A stretch of DNA of 64,000 nucleotides from assembly GCF_005144585.1 (NCBI RefSeq), contig NZ_SSMQ01000021.1:1-64000 (forward strand), read 5' to 3'. The notes below the pieces were generated by a model. That model had not been told where the DNA came from. It ran no database searches and worked only from the letters and a program-made list of their open reading frames with translations. Shown here piece after piece: positions 32,604 to 41,275 of this stretch. This stretch comes from Polyangium fumosum. Lineage in GTDB: Bacteria > Myxococcota_A > Polyangia > Polyangiales > Polyangiaceae. Every line of letters starts with the position of its first letter. Within the stretch, counting starts at the first letter, position 1. A program made the position numbers and the translations under genes.

Positions 32604-35600
32604 ATGCGGATTCGTAAGCTCGAGATTGCCGGCTTCAAGTCGTTCGTCGACCGGACGGTGGTTCATTTCGACGTCGATGTCGTGGGCATCGTCGGGCCGA
32701 ACGGATGCGGCAAGTCGAACATCGTCGACGCGATCCGCTGGTGCATGGGCGAGCAGAGCGCCAAGCACCTGCGCGGCCGGAGCATGGCCGACGTCATCTT
32801 CAACGGGTCGGAGTCGCGCGGGCCGCACGGCATGGCCGAGGTCACGCTCACGTTCGACAACACCGACCCCGAGCTCGCCCAGCAGCTCCCGCTCGAATAC
32901 AAGGACTACGCCGAGATCGCCGTCACCCGCAAGCTCTACCGCGACGGGACGAGCGAGTACCTGATCAACAAGACCCAGGTCCGCCTGAAGGACATCACGG
33001 ACCTCTTCCTCGGCACGGGCGTCGGCACGAAGGCGTACTCGATCATCGAGCAGGGCAAGATCGGCCTCATCGTGTCGGCCCGCGCCGAGGATCGGCGCAT
33101 GCTGATCGAGGAGGCCGCGGGCATCACGAAGTACAAGGCCCGGAAGAAGCAGGCCGAGCAGAAGATGGACCAGACGCGGCAGAACCTGCTGCGCATCGGG
33201 GACATCGTCTCGGAGATCTCGCGCAGCCTCTCGTCGCTCAAGCGCCAGGCCGCGAAGGCCGAGCGGTACATCGCCTACCGCAAGGAGCTCGAGGACCTCA
33301 TGCTGCACGAGGCCTCGCACAAGCTCCTCGAGATCATCGTGCTGCGGCAGCGCGAGACGGGGGCGCGGGCCGAGTACGCCGAGAAGGTCCTCGCCTCCCG
33401 CACGGCGCTCGCCGCGCGTGACGCCGAGCTCGAAGTGCAGAGGCTCGCCGCGCACCAGAGCGAGGAGCAGGCCGAGAAGGCGCAAAACGCGGCGTTCTCC
33501 GCCGACAACGACGTGCGCACGTTCCAGGCCGAGCTCGCCCGCGCCAAGGATCGCTTCAAGCACCTCGAAGAGCGCAGGGCCGCGGCCACGGTCGAGCAGC
33601 AGGATCTCGAGAAGACGATCGCGGATCTGCGGGTCGAGCGGGCCGAGCTCGAAAAGCAGCTCGAAAACGTGGCGGCCGAGGAGCAACGCGAGAACCGCGA
33701 GGCGCTCGAGGAACACGAGCGGCTCGAAGAGGTGCGCGCAGGCGAGAAGGAAGCCGAGCAGGAGGCGTCGCGGCTGCGCAAGCAGGCGGCGGAGGCGGCG
33801 GCGAAGGTCGCGGCGGCCGAGGCGACGCTGACGGGCTACGAGCGGCGCTTCTCGGACATGATGGTGCGCCGCGAGAAGCTCGACGACGAGCACGGGCGGC
33901 TCGTCTACGAGCTGGAAGAGCTCGAAAAGAAGCGGGAGGCTGGGGCCGCGCAGGTCGCCGAGCTCGCCGCGTTGAAGAAGGATTCGGGCGAGCAGCGGGT
34001 CGCGCTCGAAGCGGAGGCGAAGGCGCTCCGCGAGCAGGCGGTCGCGAGTGATCGCAAGGTCGAGCAGGCGAAGAACGAGCACAACCAGAAGCGAAGCCGC
34101 CTCCGCGCGCTCGAAGAGATCCACGCGCGGCTCGAAGGCGTGGGCGCCGGGCCGAAGAGCCTTTTGAAGACGAAGGATCCGTCGATCGTGGGCCTCGTGG
34201 CCGACCGGATCGAGGCGCCTTCGGAGCTGCTTTCGGCCTTCGCCGCGCTGCTCGGCGACAAGCTGCAAGCGATCGTCGTGACGAACACGGAGCGCGCCTC
34301 GGCGCTGCTCGGCGAGCTCGCCGCGAAGAAACAAGGGCGCGCGACGCTCGTGCCGGCGCGGCCGCGGTACGTGGCGGGCGGGCCCGTGGCCTTGCCGTCG
34401 GGCGAGGACGTGGTGGGGCCGCTGTTCGAGCGGCTCCGGTTCTCCGCAGAGGACGAGCCGCTCGTGCGGGCGCTCGTGGGCGACGCGGTCGTCGTGCGCA
34501 CGGCGGAGGCGGCGATCCGGCTCGCGACGTCGGGGGCGACGGTGACGCTCGTCTCGCTCGACGGGACGGTGGTTCGTCCGGATGGAACGGTGAGCGGCGG
34601 CGCGGGCGACGCGGTCGCGGCGGGGATGCTGGAGCAGAAGCGGGAGATCCGCGAGCTGCACGACGTCGTGGGCAAGCTCGGCGATCAGGTGACGGCGCTG
34701 CTCGAAGCGCAGACGGCAGAGCGGCAGCGCATCGCCGAGCTCACGGCGGCCGTGGACAAGGCGCGGAGCGAGGCGCACACGAGCGAGATCGCGCTCGTGA
34801 CGGCCGAGAAGGATTTTCGGCGCGCGGAGGAGCAGCTCGCCGCGTCGCAGAAGCGGCGCAGCGCGGTGCAGCGGGATCTCGAAGAGATCATGGACGCGCT
34901 GGAGAACGCGGGCGGCGAGCAGGAAGAGGCGCGCGAAAAGCTCGAAGAGGGCCGACGGCTGCGCGAGGAGGTCTCCGGGCGGCTCGCGACGAGCGAGGAG
35001 CTCGCGGCCGAGTGGCGCGAGCGCGTGATCGCGCAGCAGTCGGTGGTGACGGAGCGCAAGGTGCGCCTGGCGCGCGTGCGCGAGCGGGCGACGGCGGCGC
35101 GGTCGACGGTGGAGCGGCTGGCGCGGTCGTGTGACGAGCTCAGCGGGCGGATCGCGCGGCTCGACGGGGAGCGGACGGACTGCGCGGAAGGCGCGGGCGT
35201 GGCGGCAGCGACGATGATGCTGTCGCGGGAGAAGCTCGACGACGCCGTGCAACGCGCGCAGAGGGCACACGCACAGCTCGAGGATGCGCGGCGCAGGCTC
35301 GACGCGGCGCGGCAGACGCTCGCCGCGAAGGAGGCCGATCTGAAGGGCCTCCGGCAGGAGTTGACGGAGGCCACCGAAAAACTCCGGCAGCACGAGATGG
35401 CGCTCGCGCGGCTCGACATCGAGGAGAACCACCTCATCGAGGGCGTGCGCGAAAAGTTCCGCGGGCTGTATCTGCCGACGGTCGTGGGCGACTACCACAA
35501 GCGCGCGCCGGTCGATCAGCAGCACCGGTCGCGCATCCAGGAGCTCGGCGAGCTGCTCGATCGCATGGGGCCGGTGAACCTCGACGCGATGCGCGAGTAC

Positions 35601-36206
35601 GCCGAGGCCGAGGAGCGGCACAAGTACTACGCGCAGCAGAAGGACGATCTCGAGAGCGCGCTCTCCGACTTGGAGAAGGCGATCGCGCAGATGAACCGCG
35701 AGTGCAAGAAGCTCTTCAAGACGACGTTCGACGCGATCAACGCGCGCTTCAAGGCGCTCTTCCCCAAGATGTTCCGCGGCGGCGCGGCGGAGCTTCGGCT
35801 CACGAACCCCGAGGACATGCTGGAGACGGGCATCGAGATCCTCGCGCAGCCGCCGGGCAAGAAGCTCGGCAACATCGAGCTCATGAGCGGCGGCGAGAAG
35901 GCGCTGACGGCGGTGAGCCTCATCTTCGCCATCTTCCAGTTCAAGCCCTCGCCGTTCTGCGTGCTCGACGAGGTCGACGCGCCGCTCGACGAGGCGAACG
36001 TCGCTCGTTACAACGAGGCGATCCGCTCGATGACGGCGCACTCGCAGTTCATCCTGATCACGCACATCAAGCGCACGATGCAGTCCGTCGACGTGCTCTA
36101 CGGCGTGACGATGCAGGAGCCGGGCGTGTCGCGCATCGTGAGCGTCAAGGTCAACGAGAACGCGAAGTCGAAGGACCACCCCGCCGAGACCGTGGCGGTG
36201 GCGTGA
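32604..36206 (+). CDS. smc: Chromosome segregation protein SMC
   Basis: The 1200-aa condensin subunit organises and segregates the chromosome with ScpA and ScpB. The N-terminal head has Walker A GPNGCGKSNI at 31-40. Long coiled coils of Glu/Lys/Arg/Ala heptads run from about 170 to 500 and 690 to 1010. A hinge domain lies between, around residues 520-680, with Gly-rich strands such as GTVVRPDGTVSGGAGDAV. The C-terminal head has the ABC signature LMSGGEKALTAVSL and Walker B region FCVLDEVDAPLDEANV. Length and order are typical. The start ATG 32604 opens the canonical MRIRKLEIAGFKSF. The gene is convergent with ychF, separated by 42 bp containing a hairpin. Confidence 0.97.
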   Translation: MRIRKLEIAGFKSFVDRTVVHFDVDVVGIVGPNGCGKSNIVDAIRWCMGEQSAKHLRGRSMADVIFNGSESRGPHGMAEVTLTFDNTDPELAQQLPLEYKDYAEIAVTRKLYRDGTSEYLINKTQVRLKDITDLFLGTGVGTKAYSIIEQGKIGLIVSARAEDRRMLIEEAAGITKYKARKKQAEQKMDQTRQNLLRIGDIVSEISRSLSSLKRQAAKAERYIAYRKELEDLMLHEASHKLLEIIVLRQRETGARAEYAEKVLASRTALAARDAELEVQRLAAHQSEEQAEKAQNAAFSADNDVRTFQAELARAKDRFKHLEERRAAATVEQQDLEKTIADLRVERAELEKQLENVAAEEQRENREALEEHERLEEVRAGEKEAEQEASRLRKQAAEAAAKVAAAEATLTGYERRFSDMMVRREKLDDEHGRLVYELEELEKKREAGAAQVAELAALKKDSGEQRVALEAEAKALREQAVASDRKVEQAKNEHNQKRSRLRALEEIHARLEGVGAGPKSLLKTKDPSIVGLVADRIEAPSELLSAFAALLGDKLQAIVVTNTERASALLGELAAKKQGRATLVPARPRYVAGGPVALPSGEDVVGPLFERLRFSAEDEPLVRALVGDAVVVRTAEAAIRLATSGATVTLVSLDGTVVRPDGTVSGGAGDAVAAGMLEQKREIRELHDVVGKLGDQVTALLEAQTAERQRIAELTAAVDKARSEAHTSEIALVTAEKDFRRAEEQLAASQKRRSAVQRDLEEIMDALENAGGEQEEAREKLEEGRRLREEVSGRLATSEELAAEWRERVIAQQSVVTERKVRLARVRERATAARSTVERLARSCDELSGRIARLDGERTDCAEGAGVAAATMMLSREKLDDAVQRAQRAHAQLEDARRRLDAARQTLAAKEADLKGLRQELTEATEKLRQHEMALARLDIEENHLIEGVREKFRGLYLPTVVGDYHKRAPVDQQHRSRIQELGELLDRMGPVNLDAMREYAEAEERHKYYAQQKDDLESALSDLEKAIAQMNRECKKLFKTTFDAINARFKALFPKMFRGGAAELRLTNPEDMLETGIEILAQPPGKKLGNIELMSGGEKALTAVSLIFAIFQFKPSPFCVLDEVDAPLDEANVARYNEAIRSMTAHSQFILITHIKRTMQSVDVLYGVTMQEPGVSRIVSVKVNENAKSKDHPAETVAVA

Positions 36207-36212
36207 CCCCCT

Positions 36213-36235
36213 CCCCTCTCTCTGCGGGAGAGGGG
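36213..36235. terminator. Hairpin between convergent smc and ychF
   Basis: An 8-bp perfect stem, CCCCTCTC and GAGAGGGG with a 7-base loop, occupies most of the 42-bp gap between the two stop codons. It can form in either transcript. No U-run follows, so it would be an atypical bidirectional terminator. The surrounding CCCTCTCC/GGGAGAGGG wording also resembles a dispersed repeat seen in many GC-rich genomes. Confidence 0.5.
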
Positions 36236-36248
36236 TCGGGGGTGAGGG

Positions 36249-37280
36249 TCACGTACCAGATCGGAAGTGCACGACATCGCCGTCCTTGACGATGTAGTCC
36301 TTCCCTTCGAGCCGCATCTTGCCCTGGGCCTTCAAGGCGGCCTCGGTGCGCGCGATCTCCAGGTCCTCCGGCCTGTAGATCTCCGCGCGGATAAAACCTC
36401 GTTCGAGGTCGGAGTGCACCTTGCCCGCGGCGCGCTTTGCGTTCGTGCCGCGGCGGATCGGCCAGGCGCGACACTCGTCGGGGCCCGCGGTCAGGAAGCT
36501 GATGTAGTCGAGCAGGCGGTAGGCCTCGCGCACGAACACGTTCCGCGCAGGCTCGCCGAGGCCGAGTCCCTCGAGGAAATCTTTCTGCTCGTCGACCGGC
36601 AAGGCCGCGATCTCCGCCTCGATCGAGCCGCAGAGCGCCATCTTCACCCACTGCTTGCCGTGCTTCGTCTCGCGCAAGCGCGCGCGGGCCGGGTCGTTCC
36701 ACGCGTCCTCGGAGAGGTTGTAGAGCGTGATGAGCGGCTGCATCGAGAGGAGCTGGATCCCAGGGCCGAGCGCGCGCAGCTCCTCCTCCGAGAGCTCCAG
36801 CGTGCGCAAGGGCTCGCTCTTCTCGAGGTGCTCGATCATCTTCGTGTTCACCTCGACCTCGGGGCCCTTCTTCGCCTCCTTTTTGAAGCGCTCTTTGCGC
36901 TTCTCCAGCGTGCCGAGGTCGAGCAGGAGCAGCTCCTCGTCGAACGCCTTCTCGTCGCGCGGCGGGTCGGGCGGCGTCGTGAGCGAGGGGTTTTCGAAGC
37001 CTCGCACGACGTGCACGACCACGTCGGCGTTGCGCATCCCCTGGAGCACCGCGGGCGGGAAGGCGCCGCCCGAGCGCGTGCCGCTGCCGACGTCGACGAA
37101 GGTGATCTCCGCGAAGGTCGTCTTCTTCGGGCTGAAGATCGCGGCGAGGAAGTCGACCCGCGCGTCGGGCACCTTGATGTTGCCGTAGGCGATCTCGCGA
37201 TCCGCCTTGCCGCCGGGCGCGAGCGCCCGAAAGACCGTCGTCTTGCCTGAACCCGGGTAACCGCAGATTCCTACGTGCAT
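36249..37280 (-). CDS. ychF: YchF/OLA1-family P-loop NTPase
   Basis: The 343-aa Obg-family ATPase is YchF-like. It has a P-loop GYPGSGKTT at residues 7-15, which differs from the usual GLPNVGKST. A G2/G3 region follows (KVPDARVDFLAAIFSPKK, then FVDVGSG). A coiled-coil insertion lies in the middle (LGTLEKRKERFKKEAKK). The C-terminal TGS/DUF933 domain reads LDYISFLTAGPDECRAWPI and ERGFIRAEIYRPEDL. YchF proteins bind ATP rather than GTP and associate with ribosomes and the proteasome or stress response in other organisms. The start at 37280 has GGAGG 7 nt upstream. The variant P-loop suggests a divergent paralogue rather than the classical one. Confidence 0.87.
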   Translation of the reverse strand: MHVGICGYPGSGKTTVFRALAPGGKADREIAYGNIKVPDARVDFLAAIFSPKKTTFAEITFVDVGSGTRSGGAFPPAVLQGMRNADVVVHVVRGFENPSLTTPPDPPRDEKAFDEELLLLDLGTLEKRKERFKKEAKKGPEVEVNTKMIEHLEKSEPLRTLELSEEELRALGPGIQLLSMQPLITLYNLSEDAWNDPARARLRETKHGKQWVKMALCGSIEAEIAALPVDEQKDFLEGLGLGEPARNVFVREAYRLLDYISFLTAGPDECRAWPIRRGTNAKRAAGKVHSDLERGFIRAEIYRPEDLEIARTEAALKAQGKMRLEGKDYIVKDGDVVHFRSGT

Positions 37281-37378
37281 CCTCGCCCCTCCTTGCGAAG
37301 TCCCCTGCTTCGTGCGTGCGCGACGATACCATCTCCGGCCGGCTGTCCGCTCCCCACGCTTGCGGTACGCTCCCGGCC

Positions 37379-37855
37379 ATGTCCGACAGACCCCGCCTCT
37401 CCCCCGACGATCTCGTCCACGCGTCCACGGTCCTTCATGCCGAACCTCGGCCCGTGCGCTTCCAGGACGTCGACGCCGCCGGGATCATCTACTTCGCCCG
37501 CGTGCTCGAGTACTTCCACGACGCGTTCCTGAGCCTGCTCCGACGCGCCGGCATCGACCTCCCGGGCATCCTGCAGGAGGGCAAGTGGGGGATGCCGCTC
37601 GGGCACGCCGAGGCCGATTACCTTGGGCCGATGCGGTTCGGCGACGACGTGGTCGTGGAGATCGTGCGGCTCACGCTGAGCGAACGGTCGCTGCACGTGG
37701 GGGCGCGGGTGCGCTCGACGGAGGGGCGCGTGCTCGCGATCGGGCAGGCCGTGCACGTGTGCATCGATCGGGAGACGTTCCGGTCGAGGCGCCTCCCGGA
37801 GGAGACCGTGGCGGCGCTCACGGCCGTCGGGGCACAGGGGAAAGGCGCGGGCTGA
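37379..37855 (+). CDS. menI: Hotdog acyl-CoA thioesterase, probable MenI
   Basis: The 158-aa protein is a single hotdog-fold domain of the 4-hydroxybenzoyl-CoA thioesterase class. The active-site strand-helix is VRFQDVDAAGIIYFARVLEY, with the conserved Asp. By neighbourhood the likely substrate is 1,4-dihydroxy-2-naphthoyl-CoA, released for MenA. This step is otherwise missing from the large menaquinone operon that converges on it. The specificity is inference, since YbgC-type proteins look similar. The start at the ATG 37379 gives the family length. The 3' end overlaps the convergent menE by 38 bp. Confidence 0.75.
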   Translation: MSDRPRLSPDDLVHASTVLHAEPRPVRFQDVDAAGIIYFARVLEYFHDAFLSLLRRAGIDLPGILQEGKWGMPLGHAEADYLGPMRFGDDVVVEIVRLTLSERSLHVGARVRSTEGRVLAIGQAVHVCIDRETFRSRRLPEETVAALTAVGAQGKGAG

Positions 37856-39269
37856 GCTCACGGACGGCGCGGGCGCGGTCGAGCTTGCCCGAGGCGGTGA
37901 GCGGCAAGGAAGCGACGGCGGCGACGAGGCGCGGGCGCTTGTGGGGGGCGAGGCGCGCGGAGGCTTCGGCGACGAGGGCGGCGGCGTGGGCCGGGTCGGG
38001 CGGGTCGAGGGCGAGGCCGGCGGCGACGATCTGGCCCCAGCGCTCGTCGGGGACGCCGAAGACCACGGCGCGCGTGACGCCGGGGAGCGCTTCGAGGGCC
38101 TGCTCGACCTCGGCCGGGTAGACGTTCTCGCCGCCGGTGACGACGAGGTCCGTGCGGCGGGCGTGGACGAAGAGGCGGCCGTGTTCGTCGAGGGCGCCGA
38201 GGTCGCCGGTGTCGAAAAATCCGTCCTCGGTGAGCGAAGTACGCAGGGGCTCGTCGGGTCCGGCGAGGTAACCGCTCATGAGCATGGGTCCGCGTACCTG
38301 GATGCGGCCGACTTCGCCGGGATCCGTGAGAGTGCCGGTGTCACGGAGGGTGCGGATGTACACACCAGGGAGCGCTTTTCCGGATCCTGGCTCGGTGGTC
38401 CCCGCGGCTCGGAGGGGCTGGCAGGTCACCTGCGAACAGGCTTCGGTGAGGCCGTAGGTCGTGAGAGCGAGGACACGGCGGGCGGCGGCCTCTTCGAGGA
38501 GCGCGGGGGGCGCGCCGGCGCCGCCGACGAGGACGAGGCGGAGCGTGGCGAGGGTGCCGTCCCGGTCGGCGTCGAAGAGGGCGCGGAGCATGGTGGGGAC
38601 GACCGAGAGCAAGGTGACGCGCTCGCGGCGGATGGCGCGGAGGACGGCGTCGGGGTCGAAGCGGGGTTCTAGGACGATGGGCCTACGGGCAGCGACGCAC
38701 CGCGTCACGATGGAGAGGCCCCCGACGTGGGCGAGGGGCATGCAGGCGAGCCAGCGGTCGTCGGGGGTCCAGCCGAGGTTCTTGGCGCTGGCCGCGGCGC
38801 TGGCGGCGAAGGCTCCGCGGGAGAGGACGGCACCCTTCGGACGGCCCGTCGTGCCCGAGGTGAAGAGGATCGCGAGGGGCGTGGACGGTTCGGTAGTTGT
38901 GCGCGGAAATGATCCAGATTTCGGAAGGTTATCGCTTTGGATGAAAGGCGAAATCTGAAGATCCGGACGCGCATCTTCGGTGATAACGCGCACCTCGGCA
39001 TCGGTCAGCCGCGGGTGGATCGGGACGAGGGCGACGCCGAGCTCGATCAGGGCGAGGATCGTGACGACCGTGCCGATGTCGCACGTCGTTCGCAACGCGG
39101 CGCGGCATCCAGGGCCGAGTCCTTGGGCCACGAGGGATGACGCGGCGCATTCGACGTACGTCGCCAACTCGCCGAACGAGATCACGCGGCCGTCCTCGAT
39201 GAGCGCCGGTTGTGTCGCGATCCCGGGCTCGCGGATCGCGTCCAAGATGCTCAGTCCGTCGTGATCCAT
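37818..39269 (-). CDS. menE: o-Succinylbenzoate-CoA ligase
   Basis: The 483-aa acyl-CoA synthetase of the ANL superfamily activates o-succinylbenzoate with ATP and CoA in menaquinone synthesis. It has the P-loop ILFTSGTTGRPKGAVLS, the A5 motif TYGLTEACSQV, and DGFFDTGDLGALDEHGRLFV. The C-terminal lid reads VVTGGENVYPAEVEQAL, and the catalytic Lys is in SGKLDRA. Pathway assignment rests on its place directly after menC. The start ATG 39269 has GGAGGAGG 10 nt upstream and lies 18 bp inside the end of menC; the open frame to 39398 is menC shadow. It is the last gene of the operon and overlaps the convergent menI. Confidence 0.93.
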   Translation of the reverse strand: MDHDGLSILDAIREPGIATQPALIEDGRVISFGELATYVECAASSLVAQGLGPGCRAALRTTCDIGTVVTILALIELGVALVPIHPRLTDAEVRVITEDARPDLQISPFIQSDNLPKSGSFPRTTTEPSTPLAILFTSGTTGRPKGAVLSRGAFAASAAASAKNLGWTPDDRWLACMPLAHVGGLSIVTRCVAARRPIVLEPRFDPDAVLRAIRRERVTLLSVVPTMLRALFDADRDGTLATLRLVLVGGAGAPPALLEEAAARRVLALTTYGLTEACSQVTCQPLRAAGTTEPGSGKALPGVYIRTLRDTGTLTDPGEVGRIQVRGPMLMSGYLAGPDEPLRTSLTEDGFFDTGDLGALDEHGRLFVHARRTDLVVTGGENVYPAEVEQALEALPGVTRAVVFGVPDERWGQIVAAGLALDPPDPAHAAALVAEASARLAPHKRPRLVAAVASLPLTASGKLDRARAVRELSPRLSPVPRRP

Positions 39270-40324
39270 CGGTTTCGGGCCTCCTCCGAGAAGCCGAGGC
39301 CCGGGAGCGCCGCCTCCCGGACCGTCCCCGACCGCCCGCGCTGCGGGATCGCCATCGCCGGATACGTCGACAGGCCCGCGTGGGGTTCTAGCCCACACGC
39401 GAGCGGCGGCTTGGGCAAGGCACGCGCGAGCTCGGCGGCCGCGGCGAGGCCCACGGGACCGTCAGCGAAGTGCGTGACGACGAGGTCGAGGCCCGCCTCC
39501 GCGCCGATCGCCGCGACGGCGAGCGCCCGATCGAGGCCCCCGAGGGCCGCAGGCTTCAGGATAAACGCGGCGCACCCCGCGGCGCGCGCGAGGCGCTCGG
39601 CCATACCCGGGAGGAGCAGGGACTCGTCGGCGGCCCAGGGGACGGCCGCGGGGCCGAGGTCGGGCAAGAGCGCGGCGGGGACGGGTTGCTCGACGTACCG
39701 AGGCGCGACCTCCGCCAGGCGGACGAGTTTTTCCTGGGCCTCGGGGATCGTCCACGCGCCGTTCGGGTCGAGCCGGAGCTCGAACGGCGGCGGGAGGGTT
39801 TTCCGTAAGGCCCGGAGCGCGGCGAGCTCCCGCGCGAAGCCTGCCTCGTCCCGGGCGCGAAGCTTGACCTTCACGGCGTGGAGGCCGGCTTCGGCGAAGC
39901 CGCGGGCGCGCTCGACGAGGTCGGGCGCCGAGGCGTCGAGCAGGGCGTTCGTGGGCACGGTCGCCAGACGATCGGCCCCGGCGAGGCAGGCCGCGACGGA
40001 GAGGCCGCGGCGCAGGCCCACGACGTCGAAGAGGGCGGTCTCCGCGGCAAAACGCGCCGCGGGGTACGGGGCGAGGGCGCGCTCGACGGGCACCAGCGCG
40101 GCGGCGACGGCTTCGCGCGGCGAGAGGTCGTCCCGGGTCGTGGCGAGGTTCGGGAGGGCTTCGCCGAGGAGGACGGCGAGGGCCGAGGCGACGTCCGCGG
40201 CAAACGGGGGCAAGGGAGAGGCTTCGCCGATCCCGAGGCGCTTGTGCTCGTCGCGGAGGCCGAGGCGCACGAACTGGCGGTTCGGCCCGTAGGACGGTTG
40301 CGCGGCGCCGCCCTGGATCCGCAC
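39251..40324 (-). CDS. menC: o-Succinylbenzoate synthase
   Basis: The 357-aa enolase-superfamily enzyme dehydrates SHCHC to o-succinylbenzoate. The barrel carries the expected catalytic set: Lys in HAVKVKL, metal ligands Asp in LRLDPNGAW, Glu in YVEQP and Asp in WAADES, and the second Lys in FILKPAALGG. The N-terminal capping domain (GIGEASPLPPF) is complete. The start is a GTG directly abutting the menA stop (TAG-GTG). It overlaps menE by 19 bp at its end. Confidence 0.93.
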   Translation of the reverse strand: MRIQGGAAQPSYGPNRQFVRLGLRDEHKRLGIGEASPLPPFAADVASALAVLLGEALPNLATTRDDLSPREAVAAALVPVERALAPYPAARFAAETALFDVVGLRRGLSVAACLAGADRLATVPTNALLDASAPDLVERARGFAEAGLHAVKVKLRARDEAGFARELAALRALRKTLPPPFELRLDPNGAWTIPEAQEKLVRLAEVAPRYVEQPVPAALLPDLGPAAVPWAADESLLLPGMAERLARAAGCAAFILKPAALGGLDRALAVAAIGAEAGLDLVVTHFADGPVGLAAAAELARALPKPPLACGLEPHAGLSTYPAMAIPQRGRSGTVREAALPGLGFSEEARNRWITTD

Positions 40325-41275
40325 CTACGCGCCCCCGACCACGAGCCCGACGCTGAACAGGATGCCGAAGAGCAAGAGCAACATGGCCGTCCGCGCGAGG
40401 ACGGCGTTCAGCGGGCGGCCTTCCCGGGTCGCGAGGGCGCGGAGCAGGCCGAGGGCGAGGGGCAAGGAGGCGAGCGGCAAGAGCGCCCAGGGCGAGCGGC
40501 CGAGGGAAGCGACGCAGACGACGGGCGCGGCGTAGGAGGCGGCGAGGAGCGCGGCGTATTCGAGGATGCCGGCGCGGCGGCCGAAGCGCACGGCGAGCGT
40601 ACGCTTGCCGGCCTTCACGTCGGTCTCGCGGTCGCGGACGTTGTTGACGACGAGGATCGCGGTGGCGAGGGCGCCCACGGGGACGGCCGCGATAACGGAG
40701 AGGGGCGGGACGCCGCCGACCTGGACGAAGGCCGTGCCGCAGACGGCCACGAGGCCAAAGAACAGGAAGACGAAGACGTCGCCGAGCCCGTGGTAGCCGA
40801 GCGGGTACGGTCCGCCGGTGTAGGCGATGCCGGCGAGGATCGAGGTGATGCCGATGGCGACGATGGGCCATCCGCCCACGGACGCGAGGTAGAGGCCGGG
40901 GAGCAGGGCCAGCGCGATCGTGACGGCGAGGCCCATGCGAACCTCGCGCGGCGTGAGCAGGCCGGTGGCGGTGGCGCGGGTCGGGCCGAGGCGCTCCTCG
41001 GTGTCGGCGCCCTTCTCGTGGTCGAAGACGTCGTTCGCGAAGTTCGTGGCGATCTGGATGAGGATCGAGCCGAGCAGGGCCGCGAGGGCGGGCAGGACAC
41101 GGAACGAGCCGCTTGCGTGGGCGACGGCGCTGCCGACGGCGACGGGGACGACGGCGGCGGTCAAGGTGGCGGGCCGGCAAGCGAGCACCCAGGCGCGGAC
41201 CGAGCCGGGGCGGACCGGGGGCGCGGAGGCGGCGGAAGGCAAGGACCCGAGGGTCGCGGTCTTGTCGGGGCTCAT
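40325..41275 (-). CDS. menA: 1,4-Dihydroxy-2-naphthoate polyprenyltransferase
   Basis: The 316-aa UbiA-superfamily membrane enzyme attaches the polyprenyl chain to DHNA, making demethylmenaquinone. It has eight to nine helices. The two Mg-diphosphate-binding Asp-rich motifs are both present: [14 protein letters not shown] at about residue 79 and [17 protein letters not shown] at about residue 212. A conserved [15 protein letters not shown] loop lies between them. The start overlaps the menD stop as ATGA. The diphosphate substrate is probably made by the polyprenyl synthase encoded upstream in the same operon. Confidence 0.95.
   Translation of the reverse strand: MSPDKTATLGSLPSAASAPPVRPGSVRAWVLACRPATLTAAVVPVAVGSAVAHASGSFRVLPALAALLGSILIQIATNFANDVFDHEKGADTEERLGPTRATATGLLTPREVRMGLAVTIALALLPGLYLASVGGWPIVAIGITSILAGIAYTGGPYPLGYHGLGDVFVFLFFGLVAVCGTAFVQVGGVPPLSVIAAVPVGALATAILVVNNVRDRETDVKAGKRTLAVRFGRRAGILEYAALLAASYAAPVVCVASLGRSPWALLPLASLPLALGLLRALATREGRPLNAVLARTAMLLLLFGILFSVGLVVGGA

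Noticed and set aside
32562-36179. 1205-residue minus-strand open frame
   Set aside because: Antisense to smc, Leu/Arg/His-rich with no domain.
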